A stretch of DNA of 64,000 nt. Origin: Glebionis coronaria (taxonomy: Eukaryota > Streptophyta > Magnoliopsida > Asterales > Asteraceae). Where the stretch lies: positions 558,001 to 622,000 of the forward strand of contig JANFOE010000051.1 of the NCBI GenBank assembly GCA_025667525.1, written 5' to 3'. The number at the start of each line of letters is the position of its first letter. Position 1 is the stretch's first letter. The translations under genes were made by a program, and so were the position numbers. The notes under the pieces were generated by a model, which saw only the letters and a list, made by a program, of their open reading frames with translations, made no database searches and was not told where the DNA came from. Shown here one piece after another: positions 1 to 11,412 of the stretch.

Positions 1-671
1 ACGATTGATTAGCATCTGAGCATCACTATCCCCTATAAAACAGTTCACACCATTTGTGAAATTCTTAAACTCAACTTGGGTACCGTGAACTAGTGTGGAT
101 GACCCTTTCAAACTTGTATACAACTGATGAGTTCGAATACCACCAAGGTTTGAATTCAAAGCTTTCATGATAAAAAGTTGCTCGGTATAAGTCAACTTCT
201 TTTCAGCTTTAGATAAACGTTTATACTCAGGCTTATCAAGTTGATGATTATGTTCCATGTCAAAAGTAGTTAACTTATACCTTGTAGTATTAGGGATCAA
301 AGTAAACACAGCACGTACAGTACAACCGCATACCCTAAAATTGGAAGTCCTTATTCGTCTATCACCCTTCTTGCCATCTAAAGTATTCAAATAAACACCC
401 TTCGGACAACCTTCCCTATTAAAAACCAGAGTCTTTGACTTCACAAATCCGCTCCTTAAACATTTCTGATTAGATTTTCTAACCCCAAAACCTCTAGCTG
501 CAGCATACCTTTTATAAACACTTATGCATTCGTCAACAGAATCATATTCGGCATTTACATCTGGAAACACACTCTTCGAAACACGAGGAACCCAATAAAA
601 TGATTCATCCGGACCTTTAATCAACTCATGATGATCAACTGATTCAGATGTTTTCACATGATTAGAAGCTG
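1..671 (-). pseudogene. FAR1-domain exon, duplicate copy (open at left edge)
   Basis: This is a second copy of the exon at 3219-4047, offset by 3376 bases and nearly identical. It encodes the FAR1-type DNA-binding region (Cys/His zinc-binding pattern ending in a HNH motif) followed by the linker to the MULE transposase domain. The exon runs off the left edge. Its 3' splice acceptor lies just above 671 on the minus strand. At 422 the codon for the first zinc-binding cysteine (TGT in the other copy, at 3798) reads TTT, giving Phe, so this copy has probably lost a metal ligand. No first exon precedes it: its upstream sequence is duplicated intron 1 up to 1684. It is therefore a 5'-truncated tandem duplicate, most likely not expressed as a full protein. 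Confidence 0.75.
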
Positions 672-900
672 CTAAAAAATAAAACAATCAGAACAAGATA
701 AAAATGACAAAGTCAAAATCTGGCTTATTGTATATACAGATATAGATTACAGATATTGAGGTCATTTATCTATCAATTATATCCAGATATACTTTATATA
801 TATCCAGATATACTTTATATATATCCAGATATAAATTACAGATATTGAGGTCAATTATCTGTTAATTATATCCAGATATACTTTATATATATCCAGATAT

Positions 901-1021
<121 letters not shown>

Positions 1022-1368
1022 AGATATAGATTACAGATATTAAGGTCAATTATCTATTAATTATATCCAGATATACTTTATATATATCCAGATATACTTT
1101 ATATATATCCAGATATAAGTTACAGATATTGAGGTCAATTATCTGTTAATTATATCTAGATATACTTTATATATATCCAGATATACTTTATATATATATC
1201 CAGATATAGATTACAGATATTGAGGTCAATTATCTGTTAATTATATCCAGATAAACTTTATATATATCCAGATATACTTTATATATATATATCCAGATAT
1301 ACATTACAGATATTAAGGTCAATTATATGTCTACTACAAAAACAAATCGTTGACTTAAAAACTAGAAC

Positions 1369-1412
1369 GCCCACCATGGGGCTCGAACCCACGACCACAG
1401 GGTTAAGAGCCA
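1369..1412 (-). other. tRNA-Lys(CUU)-like 3' half, truncated
   Basis: Read on the minus strand, this matches the anticodon arm (anticodon CTT in GGCTCTTAAC), variable loop, T-arm with the B-box GGTTCGAGCCC, and acceptor 3' strand of a plant tRNA-Lys. The 5' acceptor strand and D-arm are absent, so it cannot fold as a full tRNA. A run of T follows within about 10 bases on the minus strand, as at a pol III terminator. It may be a tRNA pseudogene or part of a tRNA-derived SINE. A second copy lies at 4708-4752. Confidence 0.65.
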
Positions 1413-1548
1413 AGTAACTGCTAACTTTTGTCCATCATAATTAAATTAATCCACCTATGTCCATCATAGTGCTGTTATGAACTAGTTCTACCTTATTGTA
1501 AGTCAAGTAACTGCTAACTTTTGTTTTTATTCAAGTTTCCTATATACC

Positions 1549-1665
1549 ATGGACTCTAAGAAATTTGAAGCTCTAGAAGATGAAGATTGGGTTGAAGCGT
1601 TGAAGGAAGAATTTACCGAGAGCGTTGAAACTCTTTTGATATATTCAACCCGTTGCTTTATATAA
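1549..1665 (+). other. Possible copia RT-proximal remnant in intron (duplicate copy)
   Basis: A short plus-strand reading frame of about 38 codons starting with ATG contains an EDEDWVEALKEEF string. This resembles the DWVEAMQEEL motif that begins the reverse transcriptase region of Ty1/copia polyproteins. It is repeated at 4888-5004 by the tandem duplication. The similarity is short and by eye, so this is a tentative remnant of an old copia element. Confidence 0.3.
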
Positions 1666-1677
1666 AGATTTCTAACT

Positions 1678-2193
1678 TTAATAACCATCATTTGATTTCA
1701 TATCTTTAACTGAACATAGCCATGAGCCTGCAACAATCTCCTTTTGAACAAGAGTAAAAAGCTTGCGAGTGTAAACATTAGAAGCATGTACTTCAATCGG
1801 CAATGGTGTGAGCAACGTAGGAAAAGAATCAAACGACTGATGATCTAAAACTTCTTGATTATATCTCTGCCTATCCATTGCAGATTCAAAAGACAACATA
1901 AACTTCACGAGGGTCGAACCAGGACTCAAGAAATAATTAAAGAAAGAATTTTCGCTTTCAGAACGAGATGTTGTACTCATCAACCCACATAGAGGACAAT
2001 CAATAAAAAAGGCAGGAATCCATAACTCTCTCAAAGCATACATCTTGGTTAGCCATTTGTGCCCGACAAGGTTAAACTCAGTCATAAGATTATTCCATCT
2101 AATCTCAAATACCGCAGGCTTAATATACATATTCCACACAAGCTTGCCAAACTTTTCTTCGAAATCAGGATCATCATAAACTTTGGACACAAT
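1678..2193 (-). pseudogene. FAR1/MULE-type gene, exon 4 (3' truncated)
   Basis: The last recognisable exon of the minus-strand FAR1-related gene. It follows a good acceptor (pyrimidine run and CAG just above 2193) in phase 0. It encodes the C-terminal part of the MULE transposase domain, with the SESENSFF motif that usually carries the catalytic Glu, then an ATLEEL-type helical region. Family members continue into a SWIM zinc finger. Here the frame meets TAA at 1678-1680, only two codons after the duplication junction (1684/1685), so the stop comes from copied intron sequence. The SWIM domain is therefore lost, and a truncated product is the most that could be made. Confidence 0.75.
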
Positions 2194-2568
2194 CTGAAAA
2201 AAATAATTTTTTTTGAAGAATTTGTTAATTTATATCTAGATATAAAGTAACAAAATTTTATAAATTGTAATATATATCCAGATATAAATAAAAGACATAA
2301 TATCTAAATAGCCATGTATATCTAGATATAAAATAAACTCAGCTTTATATCTAGATATAAAAATAAATAACATCTTTAAAGTAACACAGATTTTATTTAT
2401 TTTTATATCTAGATATAAAGTAACACAGATTTTTAAATTACCCTTTATATATAGTTATAAAGAAAACTCATATTTAAAATTTGATTTATATCTAGATATA
2501 AAGCAAGTCACAAATTTTCAAATACAAAAAGATTATGAGATATTGTTAATTTATAACTTAAAAAGTAC
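2194..2568 (-). other. Intron 3 with TATATCTAGATATA palindromes
   Basis: An AT-rich intron between exons 3 and 4 (donor GTAC at 2568-2565, acceptor CAG at 2196-2194). It contains five or more near-perfect copies of the 14-base palindrome TATATCTAGATATA or a one-base variant. Confidence 0.75.
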
Positions 2569-2827
2569 CTTTCTTGGTAACTTATACATTATGTGCCACA
2601 TACAGAGCCTATGTTTAGTTCCAGGGAGCTCAGCAGCAACAACCTTAAGCATTGAACCATCTTGATCAGTCACAATCATATTAGGTGGTCTACCTAAAGC
2701 TTTCTTAAATGCTCGTAGTAACCATCCATAAGCTTCTGCAGTTTCTCTCTTAAGAAGCCCAGCACCAACAGTAACACATCTTTTATGATTATCAATTGCA
2801 GTGAAGGGAATAAACATCATCTTGTAT
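2569..2827 (-). pseudogene. FAR1/MULE-type gene, exon 3
   Basis: A 259-base exon with acceptor CAG (2830-2828) and donor GT (2568-2567). Its phase agrees with exons 2 and 4: it completes the Lys codon of the TNKYK motif and ends on a codon boundary. It encodes the central MULE transposase core, including VTDQDGSM (second catalytic Asp) and the LCMWHI Cys/His motif. This matches the domain order of FAR1/FHY3-family proteins, which are transcription factors domesticated from Mutator-like transposases. It is interrupted downstream by the truncation in exon 4. Confidence 0.8.
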
Positions 2828-3218
2828 CTGAAAAAAATGAAAAACTTATTACTTATTTTATATCAAGATATGGATAACAATTAAAAAATTATAACTGCAT
2901 TTATATCAAGATATAACTTCATTTAAAAATTTATATGTAAGTTTATATCTAGATATATAGTAACTCTGTTTTTTATATCTAGATATATAGTAACTCTGCT
3001 TTTTATATCTAGATATATAGTAACTCTGTCTTTTATATCTAGATATACGTTTTATATCTAGATATAAAATACACGAATTTTTAACTTTTGATTTATATCT
3101 AGATATAACAATAACAATTTGTACATAATATATAGATATAAATAAAATTTAAAATTGAGTTTACTTTATATCTAAATATATAAAAAAATTTAAAATGTAG
3201 AAAAAGAAAGAAGCATAC
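2828..3218 (-). other. Intron 2 with TATATCTAGATATA palindromes
   Basis: An AT-rich intron with donor GTATGC at 3218-3213. It holds several copies of TATATCTAGATATA, among them three consecutive units that each carry TAGTAACTCTG spacers. No coding signal is seen. Confidence 0.75.
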
Positions 3219-4047
3219 TTGTTAGTTCTGTAAGTCGCATCGAAGGAAACAATATCGCCAAACTCTTTGTAGTTGCACTTGACAACCTCATCCGCCCAAA
3301 ACATACCACACAATTCAGCATTCTCAACAAAATAATCAAAAGAAAAGTCTTTTGTATACTTTAAACGCTCCTCCATACGATTGATTAGCATCTGAGCATC
3401 ACTATCCCCTATAAAACAGTTCACACCATTTGTGAAATTCTTAAACTCAACTTGGGTACCGTGAACTAGTGTGGATGACCCTTTCAAACTTGTATACAAC
3501 TGATGAGTTCGAATACCACCAAGGTTTGAATTCAAAGCTTTCATGATAAAAAGTTGCTCGGTATAAGTCAACTTCTTTTCAGCTTTAGATAAACGTTTAT
3601 ACTCAGGCTTATCAAGTTGATGATTATGTTCCATGTCAAAAGTAGTTAACTTATACCTTGTAGTATTAGGGATCAAAGTAAACACAGCACGTACAGTACA
3701 ACCGCATACCCTAAAATTGGAAGTCCTTATTCGTCTATCACCCTTCTTGCCATCTAAAGTATTCAAATAAACACCCTTCGGACAACCTTCCCTATTACAA
3801 ACCAGAGTCTTTGACTTCACAAATCCGCTCCTTAAACATTTCTGATTAGATTTTCTAACCCCAAAACCTCTAGCTGCAGCATACCTTTTATAAACACTTA
3901 TGCATTCGTCAACAGAATCATATTCGGCATTTACATCTGGAAACACACTCTTCGAAACACGAGGAACCCAATAAAATGATTCATCCGGACCTTTAATCAA
4001 CTCATGATGATCAACTGATTCAGATGTTTTCACATGATTAGAAGCTG
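3219..4047 (-). pseudogene. FAR1/MULE-type gene, exon 2: FAR1 DNA-binding domain and transposase start
   Basis: This exon carries the FAR1 DNA-binding domain (WRKY-GCM1-like zinc finger). The order is a Y-x-F-like YKRYAAARGFGVRKS segment, the Cys residues of LVCNREGC and the VCGCTVRA region, and the terminal DMEHNHQL histidines. It then runs into the MULE transposase domain with SFDATYRTNKY, whose Asp is the first catalytic residue. Acceptor (TTTTTTAG just above 4047) and donor (GTATGC) are good, and phases match exons 1 and 3. Proteins of this layout act in the nucleus as light-signalling transcription factors or as MULE transposases; I cannot tell which from this fragment. All visible zinc ligands are kept here, unlike the copy at 1-671. 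Confidence 0.8.
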
Positions 4048-4235
4048 CTAAAAAATAAAACAATCAGAACAAGATAAAAATGACAAAGTCAAAATCTGGC
4101 TTATTGTATATACAGATATAGATTACAGATATTGAGGTCATTTATCTATCAATTATATCCAGATATACTTTATATATATCCAGATATAAATTACAGATAT
4201 TGAGGTCAATTATCTGTTAATTATATCCAGATATA

Positions 4236-4358
<123 letters not shown>

Positions 4359-4707
4359 AGATATAGATTACAGATATTAAGGTCAATTATCTATTAATTA
4401 TATCCAGATATACTTTATATATATCCAGATATACTTTATATATATCCAGATATAAGTTACAGATATTGAGGTCAATTATCTGTTAATTATATCTAGATAT
4501 ACTTTATATATATCCAGATATACTTTATATATATATATCCAGATATAGATTACAGATATTGAGGTCAATTATCTGTTAATTATATCCAGATAAACTTTAT
4601 ATATATCCAGATATACTTTATATATATATATCCAGATATACATTACAGATATTAAGGTCAATTATATGTCTACTACAAAAACAAATCGTTGACTTAAAAA
4701 CTAGAAC

Positions 4708-4752
4708 GCCCACCATGGGGCTCGAACCCACGACCACAGGGTTAAGAGCCAA
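4708..4752 (-). other. tRNA-Lys(CUU)-like 3' half, second copy
   Basis: Same content as 1369-1412, carried by the duplication: anticodon arm, T-arm with B-box and acceptor 3' strand, without the 5' half. Confidence 0.65.
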
Positions 4753-5659
4753 GTAACTGCTAACTTTTGTCCATCATAATTAAATTAATCCACCTATGTC
4801 CATCATAGGGCTGTTATGAACTAGTTCTACCTTATTGTAAGTCAAGTAACTGCTAACTTTTGTTTTTATTCAAGTTTCCTATATACCATGGACTCTAAGA
4901 AATTTGAAGCTCTAGAAGATGAAGATTGGGTTGAAGCGTTGAAGGAAGAATTTACCGAGAGCGTTGAAACTCTTTTGATATATTCAACCCGTTGCTTTAT
5001 ATGAAGATTTCTAACTTTAATAAGGGCACCATTCAAAAGTTCTAAGTTCCTTATATAAAGCCTGCTTAACGTAGTTTATCCACATTTTATCAAGCACAAA
5101 ATAATGACAGAAAATTCGGCCACAAAAAAATATTATACATTCAGGCAATAGACTACAATCAATATCAAGCATATCATTAAACTTGCACTCAATAGCACCA
5201 AATCACAATATTGTTATTTAGGGGGTGTTTGTTTTCGCTTATATAGGGCTTATGGCTTATGTGGTTTCGGCTTAAGTTTCATTAGTTCTGATTTACATAA
5301 ATTCCAACATCCACTACTTGCCAACACAATTAAACCTAAACCTATGAAAGTATAAGTCTTAGCCCAACCAAACCTTAGTACTCTCACTAACAACATGCTT
5401 AGCCAACTCCCTTACGCCTTATTGTACCTCACCAGCTTCGAACTCTTAGCAGCCAACTTCTCAAAAATATCATTAATAAACGAATTCAACTGAAACTTGT
5501 TGTATATCTGGATATACTATTCAGCTTAACATCAAAAAGCTTAAAAAAAAGCTTACCATATCAAATAACTTACATTCAGCTTATCCAGTATGTATAATAT
5601 ATCCAGCTTAAAATAAGAAAAAGCATAATAAGCAGAAGGATAAAGAATAAATAACTTAC

Positions 5660-5840
5660 ATTCACAACTTTGATCACGATCATCAGATCCAACATCAAAC
5701 GAACTGCAATCACCACGAGATCCATCATCAAACGAATTACAAACACCTCGAGATCCATCTACAAACGAATTACAATCACCTAACGAACCATTATCATCTT
5801 CCCCATCTAAAACCGCAGGTTCATTCAAATCAATAACCAT
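5660..5840 (-). pseudogene. FAR1/MULE-type gene, exon 1 (start codon)
   Basis: A 181-base first exon starting MVIDLNEPAV, an N-terminal sequence style common in FAR1-RELATED SEQUENCE proteins. It continues with three diverged repeats of an Asp/Gly/Ser/Cys-rich block (for example CNSFDDGSRG). It ends at a GTAAG donor in phase 1, and the spliced frame joins exon 2 correctly. Upstream lie a GATGGTGGATC minisatellite and, further out, a Stowaway MITE. The exon belongs to the copy that is truncated at its 3' end, so the gene is probably non-functional in full length. Confidence 0.65.
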
Positions 5841-5896
5841 TACTGTGTGTAACGGTGTGTAATTTGATCAATTATAATAAGTGGGTAACTGACAGA

Positions 5897-6060
5897 AGAT
5901 GGTGGATTGATTATAGTGGATGATGGTGGATGATGGTGGATCGATGGTGGATCTTGAGATTATGGTGGATGATGGTGGATCGATGGTGGATCGATGGTGG
6001 ATCGATGGTGGATGATGGTGGATCGATGGTGGATCGATGGTGGATCGATGGTGGATTGAT
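5897..6060. repeat. GATGGTGGATC minisatellite
   Basis: About a dozen tandem units of the 11-base GATGGTGGATC and an 8-base variant, directly upstream of exon 1 of the FAR1-type gene, in what would be its promoter or 5'UTR. Confidence 0.9.
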
Positions 6061-6393
6061 TATACTGGGTAACTAACAGAAGAGAGAAAAACTGTTACAC
6101 AGTTACAACTGTGTATATTTTTTAAAAGGACTAAATTGAAAATACTTAAAAGTATGTTTTCTTGATTAAATCTTAGATTAATTCTGGCCATTGGATGAAA
6201 AATCAATGAAGGGCTAGGATGAGTCCCTTGGTTTGTTAGAAAAAGCAAGTTTGTAAACTAATTTTTGCCTTTAGTAAATGCATAAAAGTAGTATCAATTT
6301 CAGATTTACAAATTCAATTCACAAAAAAAAGTTAGATCTAATAAAAAGTGTTGATTTTATAAAAAGAATTTTTAGATATGATAAAAGTTGTTA

Positions 6394-6648
6394 CTACCTC
6401 CGTCCCATAATTATTGTCCATTTTTGACTTTTTAAGTATTTCTTCGTTAACTTTGACTTTAAATAATTTTGTTTGTGTTATATAATATTTGATGAAAGTT
6501 ATATCAATGAAAAATACATTTAAAACTCTATCCATTCGTGTATTATGCATCAAATATTAAATTACACAAACAAAAATATTTATGGTCAAAGTTGACGAAG
6601 AAAGACTCAAAAAGTCAAACATGGACAATAATTATGGGACGGGGGTAG
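6394..6648. mobile_element. Stowaway-type MITE
   Basis: A 255-base element flanked by TA on both sides (6392-6393 and 6649-6650). Its termini CTACCTCCGTCCC and, inverted, CTACCCCCGTCCC match the CTCCCTCCGT-type ends of Stowaway/Tc1-mariner MITEs. The inverted repeats extend over roughly 100 bases, so the element can fold into a long hairpin. It has no coding capacity. Confidence 0.9.
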
Positions 6649-7092
6649 TATAAGTTTTAAATTTTGAAATTTTCTTATAAAAAATTAGTTTTATAAAAAA
6701 TTAGTCTTTAAAGAAAAAAAGGTTTGTTAAAAACAAGTTTGTTAGAATTTTATAAAATTTGTTAGATGTTAAAAATTTGTTTCATTTCAAGTTTATTATT
6801 TTTTTGTTAAAATTGTCTAGTTTGTTACATTTGTTACATTTGTTAGAAAGTTAGTTATTAGTTGGTTATTACTATTTTGTGCATTTAATTGTGGTATTTG
6901 TAATTTGTTTTAGTGTAGTACATATACGTAGTATAGATATTATTTGTACCTTTTTTACGTGCTATTTGCCAAATAGAAATAGATACCAAATTCGCTTTTA
7001 TTAACCAAAAACAAATAAAGTTTTAACGAGAAAACGTAAAATCAATTGGACACAATTCGAGAAGAAAACGATATACTAAAAACGAATATTAA
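6649..7092. other. AT-rich stretch without recognised genes
   Basis: AT-rich DNA with many TTTGTTA-like words. I see no ORF or RNA gene. It may be the LTR end of the gypsy remnant that starts at 7093, but no clear LTR terminus is visible. Confidence 0.4.
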
Positions 7093-7554
7093 AATGGCGC
7101 CGCTGCCGGTTAGTGCTTGTTACGATTGAGGATTTTTCGTGAGACGATTTGGATTTTGGGATCCTTTTAATTTTGGACGTAATTTTTCATTGTAATAAAA
7201 AATATAGAAACAAAAAAAAAATCAAAAATATAAAAAAAAAATCACAAAAGCAATTTCTTTCCTAACAATTGCACCAAAAAAATAAAAAAAGTAACACTTT
7301 TCCTAAACTGTTACAACCAAAAATATTATTGTATATATTACTATTTTCTTACTTGATTTCTTTCGATTTTATTGTACATATATATTTCTTATAGAAAAAA
7401 AATAAAATATACAAAAAAAATTTCTTTTATATTACTATATGTAAATAAGTATACGTAGACACGAACAATAAATACACCTATCTCCATAAGTATTGCTTTG
7501 CGATAAACCGTGATTAGTAGCGTTCCGGTGCTATTCACGTGTGTCGATCGAATA
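7093..7554 (+). mobile_element. Gypsy (Athila-type) leader remnant with tRNA-Asp-like PBS
   Basis: It starts with ATGGCGCCGCTGCCGG. This is the same primer-site core found next to the G2 LTR at 27738-27754 and matches the 3' end of tRNA-Asp with one G:T mismatch. It is followed by the A-rich leader typical of these elements, including a GTATACGTAGA stretch also present in the G2 leader. The remnant is cut at 7555 by element A. No gag follows. Confidence 0.5.
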
Positions 7555-9485
7555 TGTAGAAACTAGAAGGGGGGGTTGAATAGTTTCTAGTTAGTTTTCA
7601 AAACTTTTCGGCTTAATCCACTGTGCGCGGTTTCTTATGTGTACCCGCGGTTCTTTATCAATAAAGAACCGCCAGTCCATTTAGGGAACCACCGACAATG
7701 AACTTAACCTTTTGTTGCATGTTAAACTTTGACAATCCTTTGTATCAAATTCTCGATCAAGCTTGACTAGATATGAGATGTGTTTGATTGAAAGATAAAT
7801 ACAACAAGTAAGTGAACACACAAACCCATCAAATCAAGAGTACATCAAGCAATAGTCTAAACACTAAGCACACACGTACTAAGCATAAGCTTTTCCGCAA
7901 CTAGGATGTTTAGACTAAGTGATGTACACTTGACCATAGTCTAAACACGAAGCACACACGTACTAAGCCTTAGCTTTTCCGCAACTTAGATGTTTAGATT
8001 ATGAGATGCACACAACACACAACATATAAATACATCTATAATAATAAAGACATAAATGTAAAGGAAAGTACCGACACGATGATTTATAGTGGTTTGGTCA
8101 CGAAGCTCCTCTTCGCCCTACTCTACTCCTCGAGTACACCTTACTCGAGAGTTACTTCACTAGTCAACAAACTCCTTAAGGTGGAGAAACCATACACAAC
8201 GTCGCTTATCCAATTTTCGACTCTAAGCTAAAAGTCGAGTCCTAATCTTAGGTAGAACCAATCTACACAACGTCGCCCACTTCACCATTTTACGACACAA
8301 GGCTAGATGTCGAGTTCTAATCGAAAGATAGAACCAATCTTCACGACTCTTCACTTTGAAGCTAAGTGAGAACTTCACACAACACAACTACTAATCACTT
8401 TAAAGTTTAGTGAGAACTCACAAGACACAACCACATCACTTTAGAGTTTAGTGAGAACAACCAAGACACAACCTAATCTACCCACTAGTTATGTTTTATG
8501 GCCCAACATAACAAACCTTGTGTTTTATGGCCTAAACACATAAACCATATAGATCTAAGCACACAACACTTAGATCTATAACTCTAACACTATATCCAAG
8601 TACTAACAAGACTTGGATCTACACAACTAACACCTAATCCAAGGATACTCATCACTTGGATCTTCTACCTATACAAACACATCCAAGTGTACCCACAACT
8701 TGGATCTTCTACTTATACATAGTAGGAAGACTAAAAACATAACTTAGATCTATATAAGGAGAGATCTTCATCATGTAGTGAACCCAACACATCATGGTAA
8801 TGATAGTGTTCTTCTCTTTGCACTTGAGAGGATGAGGAGATTGAAGATTGAATCACATCTTAAACAAGATTAATCAGAAACTAACTAATCAAGGATCTAA
8901 GATGGTTTTTGAAAGAAACTGTGCAAAAAGGGTTAAAAGAAAACCTGGAAATGATCCACTATTTATAGGACAACATTGCAACGGTCAAAAACACCCGCGG
9001 TTCCTTATCTCTACCCGTGGTACCTTATCAATAAGGAACCGCGAGTTCCTTTAAGGAACCTCCGCGTCGGAGTTCGTGCAAATTTGTCCTTTAGTGAGGA
9101 TATGCCATCTGGGGTAGTTTATACCCTCAAAGGATATTCCTTTGGCATATGGAATATGCCAAATTCAAATTTCCATTTTCTTTTTAATAAAACATTTTCT
9201 TAAAAATAAAGTTAATTAAAATCTTTTGTCACATTTGATTAAAATGTGAGTTTTAAGAAAATATTAATCCTTGATCACTTAGTTAGGTTAATGACATGTT
9301 TGTACATACCTTGAGTGATTCATGCCGAATGCAGTCTTGGAGGCGTCGAGAGAAGTATACAAATGTATTCTTGAGTGATTACGAGTACCTTAACATTTTA
9401 CATAATGTATTGTGAATTATACGTTTGTCATCAACAAAACACAAAGAGATTATATCGACAAAGCATCGTAATGTTTACACTAACA
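7555..9485 (-). repeat. Element A 3' LTR
   Basis: A 1931-base LTR. On the plus strand it starts TGTAGAAACTAGAAGGGGGG and ends CACTAACA, giving TG..CA ends. The GGGGGGTTGAATAG start is typical of SIRE-like LTRs. A tandem duplication with about 84-base units lies at 7854-8010. Two copies of a palindromic GCGGTTC module lie near 7624-7690 and 8996-9065. Confidence 0.75.
8960..8967 (-). promoter_or_regulatory. TATA box of element A LTR
   Basis: TATAAATA on the minus strand, the direction of element A transcription. A palindromic GCGGTTC module lies 30-100 bases upstream of it. Confidence 0.55.
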
Positions 9486-9512
9486 ATCTCCCCCTTTTTG
9501 ATGATGACAAAC
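9486..9512 (-). promoter_or_regulatory. Polypurine tract of element A
   Basis: AAAAAGGGGGAGAT on the minus strand directly abuts the LTR, where plus-strand DNA synthesis would be primed. It is preceded by GTTTGTCATCATC, as in SIRE-type elements. Confidence 0.75.
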
Positions 9513-11412
9513 AAGTAAACCGCAACACATATTAAAATGCATAAGTTACTCGTTTACACTTACTTCTCCCCCATTTGTCGAATCAAAAAGGTAGTCAACG
9601 TCTTGAAGAAGAGAAGAATTGACGTCAAGAGAGCACACGTCCAAAGTGATAGTCATCTATATCACGTCATTTGAAGAAGAGAAGAATTGACGTCAGGAGA
9701 GCTAGCATCCAAAAGGTAGTTTTCATTTGCGGAGGAAGATTGACTTCGAGAGAACATGCATCTAAAACGCTAATCATCACTTGTGGTCGACGGTTGAGAG
9801 GCGAGAATCCAAACCATAAACCCATCATCCAAAGATATTGAGCTTGCGTCATCCTAGTGAAGTCTTCAATCACCATAGGTTAACTAACTCCATGCATAAT
9901 AAAATGCTTATCTTCAAGATTCCAAAATTCATTACTAGCAAGATATTCGATGAATGATCGTAAATGTAATGACTTAAACTCTTTCAAATGCTCCCCCTTG
10001 ATATGAGCTCCCCCTTGCTTGAGATACCAACAAAGCAAGAATAGTGACGAGCTACAAAAATGGGTTAGAAGTGTCCTATAAAACAAGGTTAGTAGACAAG
10101 AGCATATATAAAAAGAGGATGATAAACAAGTCTTTTGCACAAACAATGACAAGCATTGAAGAAAGAAGTGTGCACGCGATGCTATCAACCAAAAAAAAAT
10201 AAAGGAGAGGATCGTGACAAGATCAATTCACAATTGTTGGAATAGAGATAGAAAAGAAACATCCATACCAATTGTAATGATAATATGTCAAAGGGTAAAA
10301 AGCTTAGAATTTTTGGAATCACCCACGAAAATTCAATATTTAACCATCAACTCTCAAAAAAAACAAGGAGAGGATTTTGAGGAAATCAATTCAAAATTGT
10401 TGGAATAGAGGTAGAAAAGAAACATCCAAGAATTTGAAGATATCATCTCAAGGGGTTAAAAAATTGGAATTGATGGAATCACCCATACCAATTGTAAATT
10501 TTAACCGCAATCAACTCTCAAAAAGAGGAACAAAAATATCTCAACCTAGAGACATTTTTGACCAAAAAAAAAATAAAGGAAAACCAAAAGCGGATAAATC
10601 GATGCTTTTAAAAAAAACGGGATATAGGACATTATAGGCAAAAATGCGTATGAATGTCGACACCAAATGATGTTTAGCATACGATAAACTACATGCTCAA
10701 AGTTTCGTAGCTCTTCACAATCATTATGGATGTTCAAAGAACAATTACATGATGAGGAAAGGGTAAGGCTCGACTCAACTTAGTTTAGAAAGACTAGAAG
10801 AAAGAGACTCGACTTAGAAGGGCATGATTAAAATGAATTGAGAGATACTCAACAAAGAAGTTAAGGATAACTTCAAGAAACTCAAAAGAGAAAAAGACCA
10901 AAACGAACAAAGGGACTCAATGACCGCGGTTCGTTAAATAGGTATGTGGTTCATTATCAATAATGAGACCCAAGGTTTTTTGAGGAACCGTGAACATTAG
11001 GTGTCCAAAACCGATTATTGACTCAAAGGAAAATCACTTGGTCAAACAATTTAACATAAGATGCTAAATGGATTGAAAGTCAATGCTTCGGATATGACTT
11101 TTAACAATTGCAATTGCAAGTTATAATTACTTGAATATTTCAAAAGAAATATTTAAGTTGTCAATCTTACTAGGAGAGGAATTAGATATAAATCTAACTT
11201 TCCTTGACAACCGAGTGAGAAAATAAAGAAGAAAAGAAAGATCACGAGAATAACGAGATCCAAGACACAAAGAAAAATCATGTTGAAAAACATGAAGGGA
11301 AAAACAAGAGAATAAAGATCATACAAAGATGTATGAAACTCAAGCCTAAAACTTAAGCATAATTTTAATCCTAGTTACACTAGAAAACTAAGATTTGCTT
11401 AAATTGGATGTC
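9513..11412 (-). other. Element A post-pol interior, no intact gene
   Basis: Degenerate noncoding interior. It holds a tandem repeat containing GAAGAATTGACGTCA (about 9603-9720) and a duplicated block of about 163 bases (near 10201-10363 and 10364-10525). One palindromic GCGGTTC module lies near 10922-10990. Short ORFs here do not resemble known proteins. Confidence 0.5.

Noticed and set aside
5221..5260. hAT-type MITE terminus (GGGGGTGTTTGTTTTCGC)
   Set aside because: A matching inverted end and 8-base target duplication were not found nearby, so it is not called as an element.
8001..8231. Small plus-strand ORFs in the element A LTR (also 8848-9203)
   Set aside because: They lie antisense to element transcription in repetitive LTR sequence, with no similarity to known proteins.
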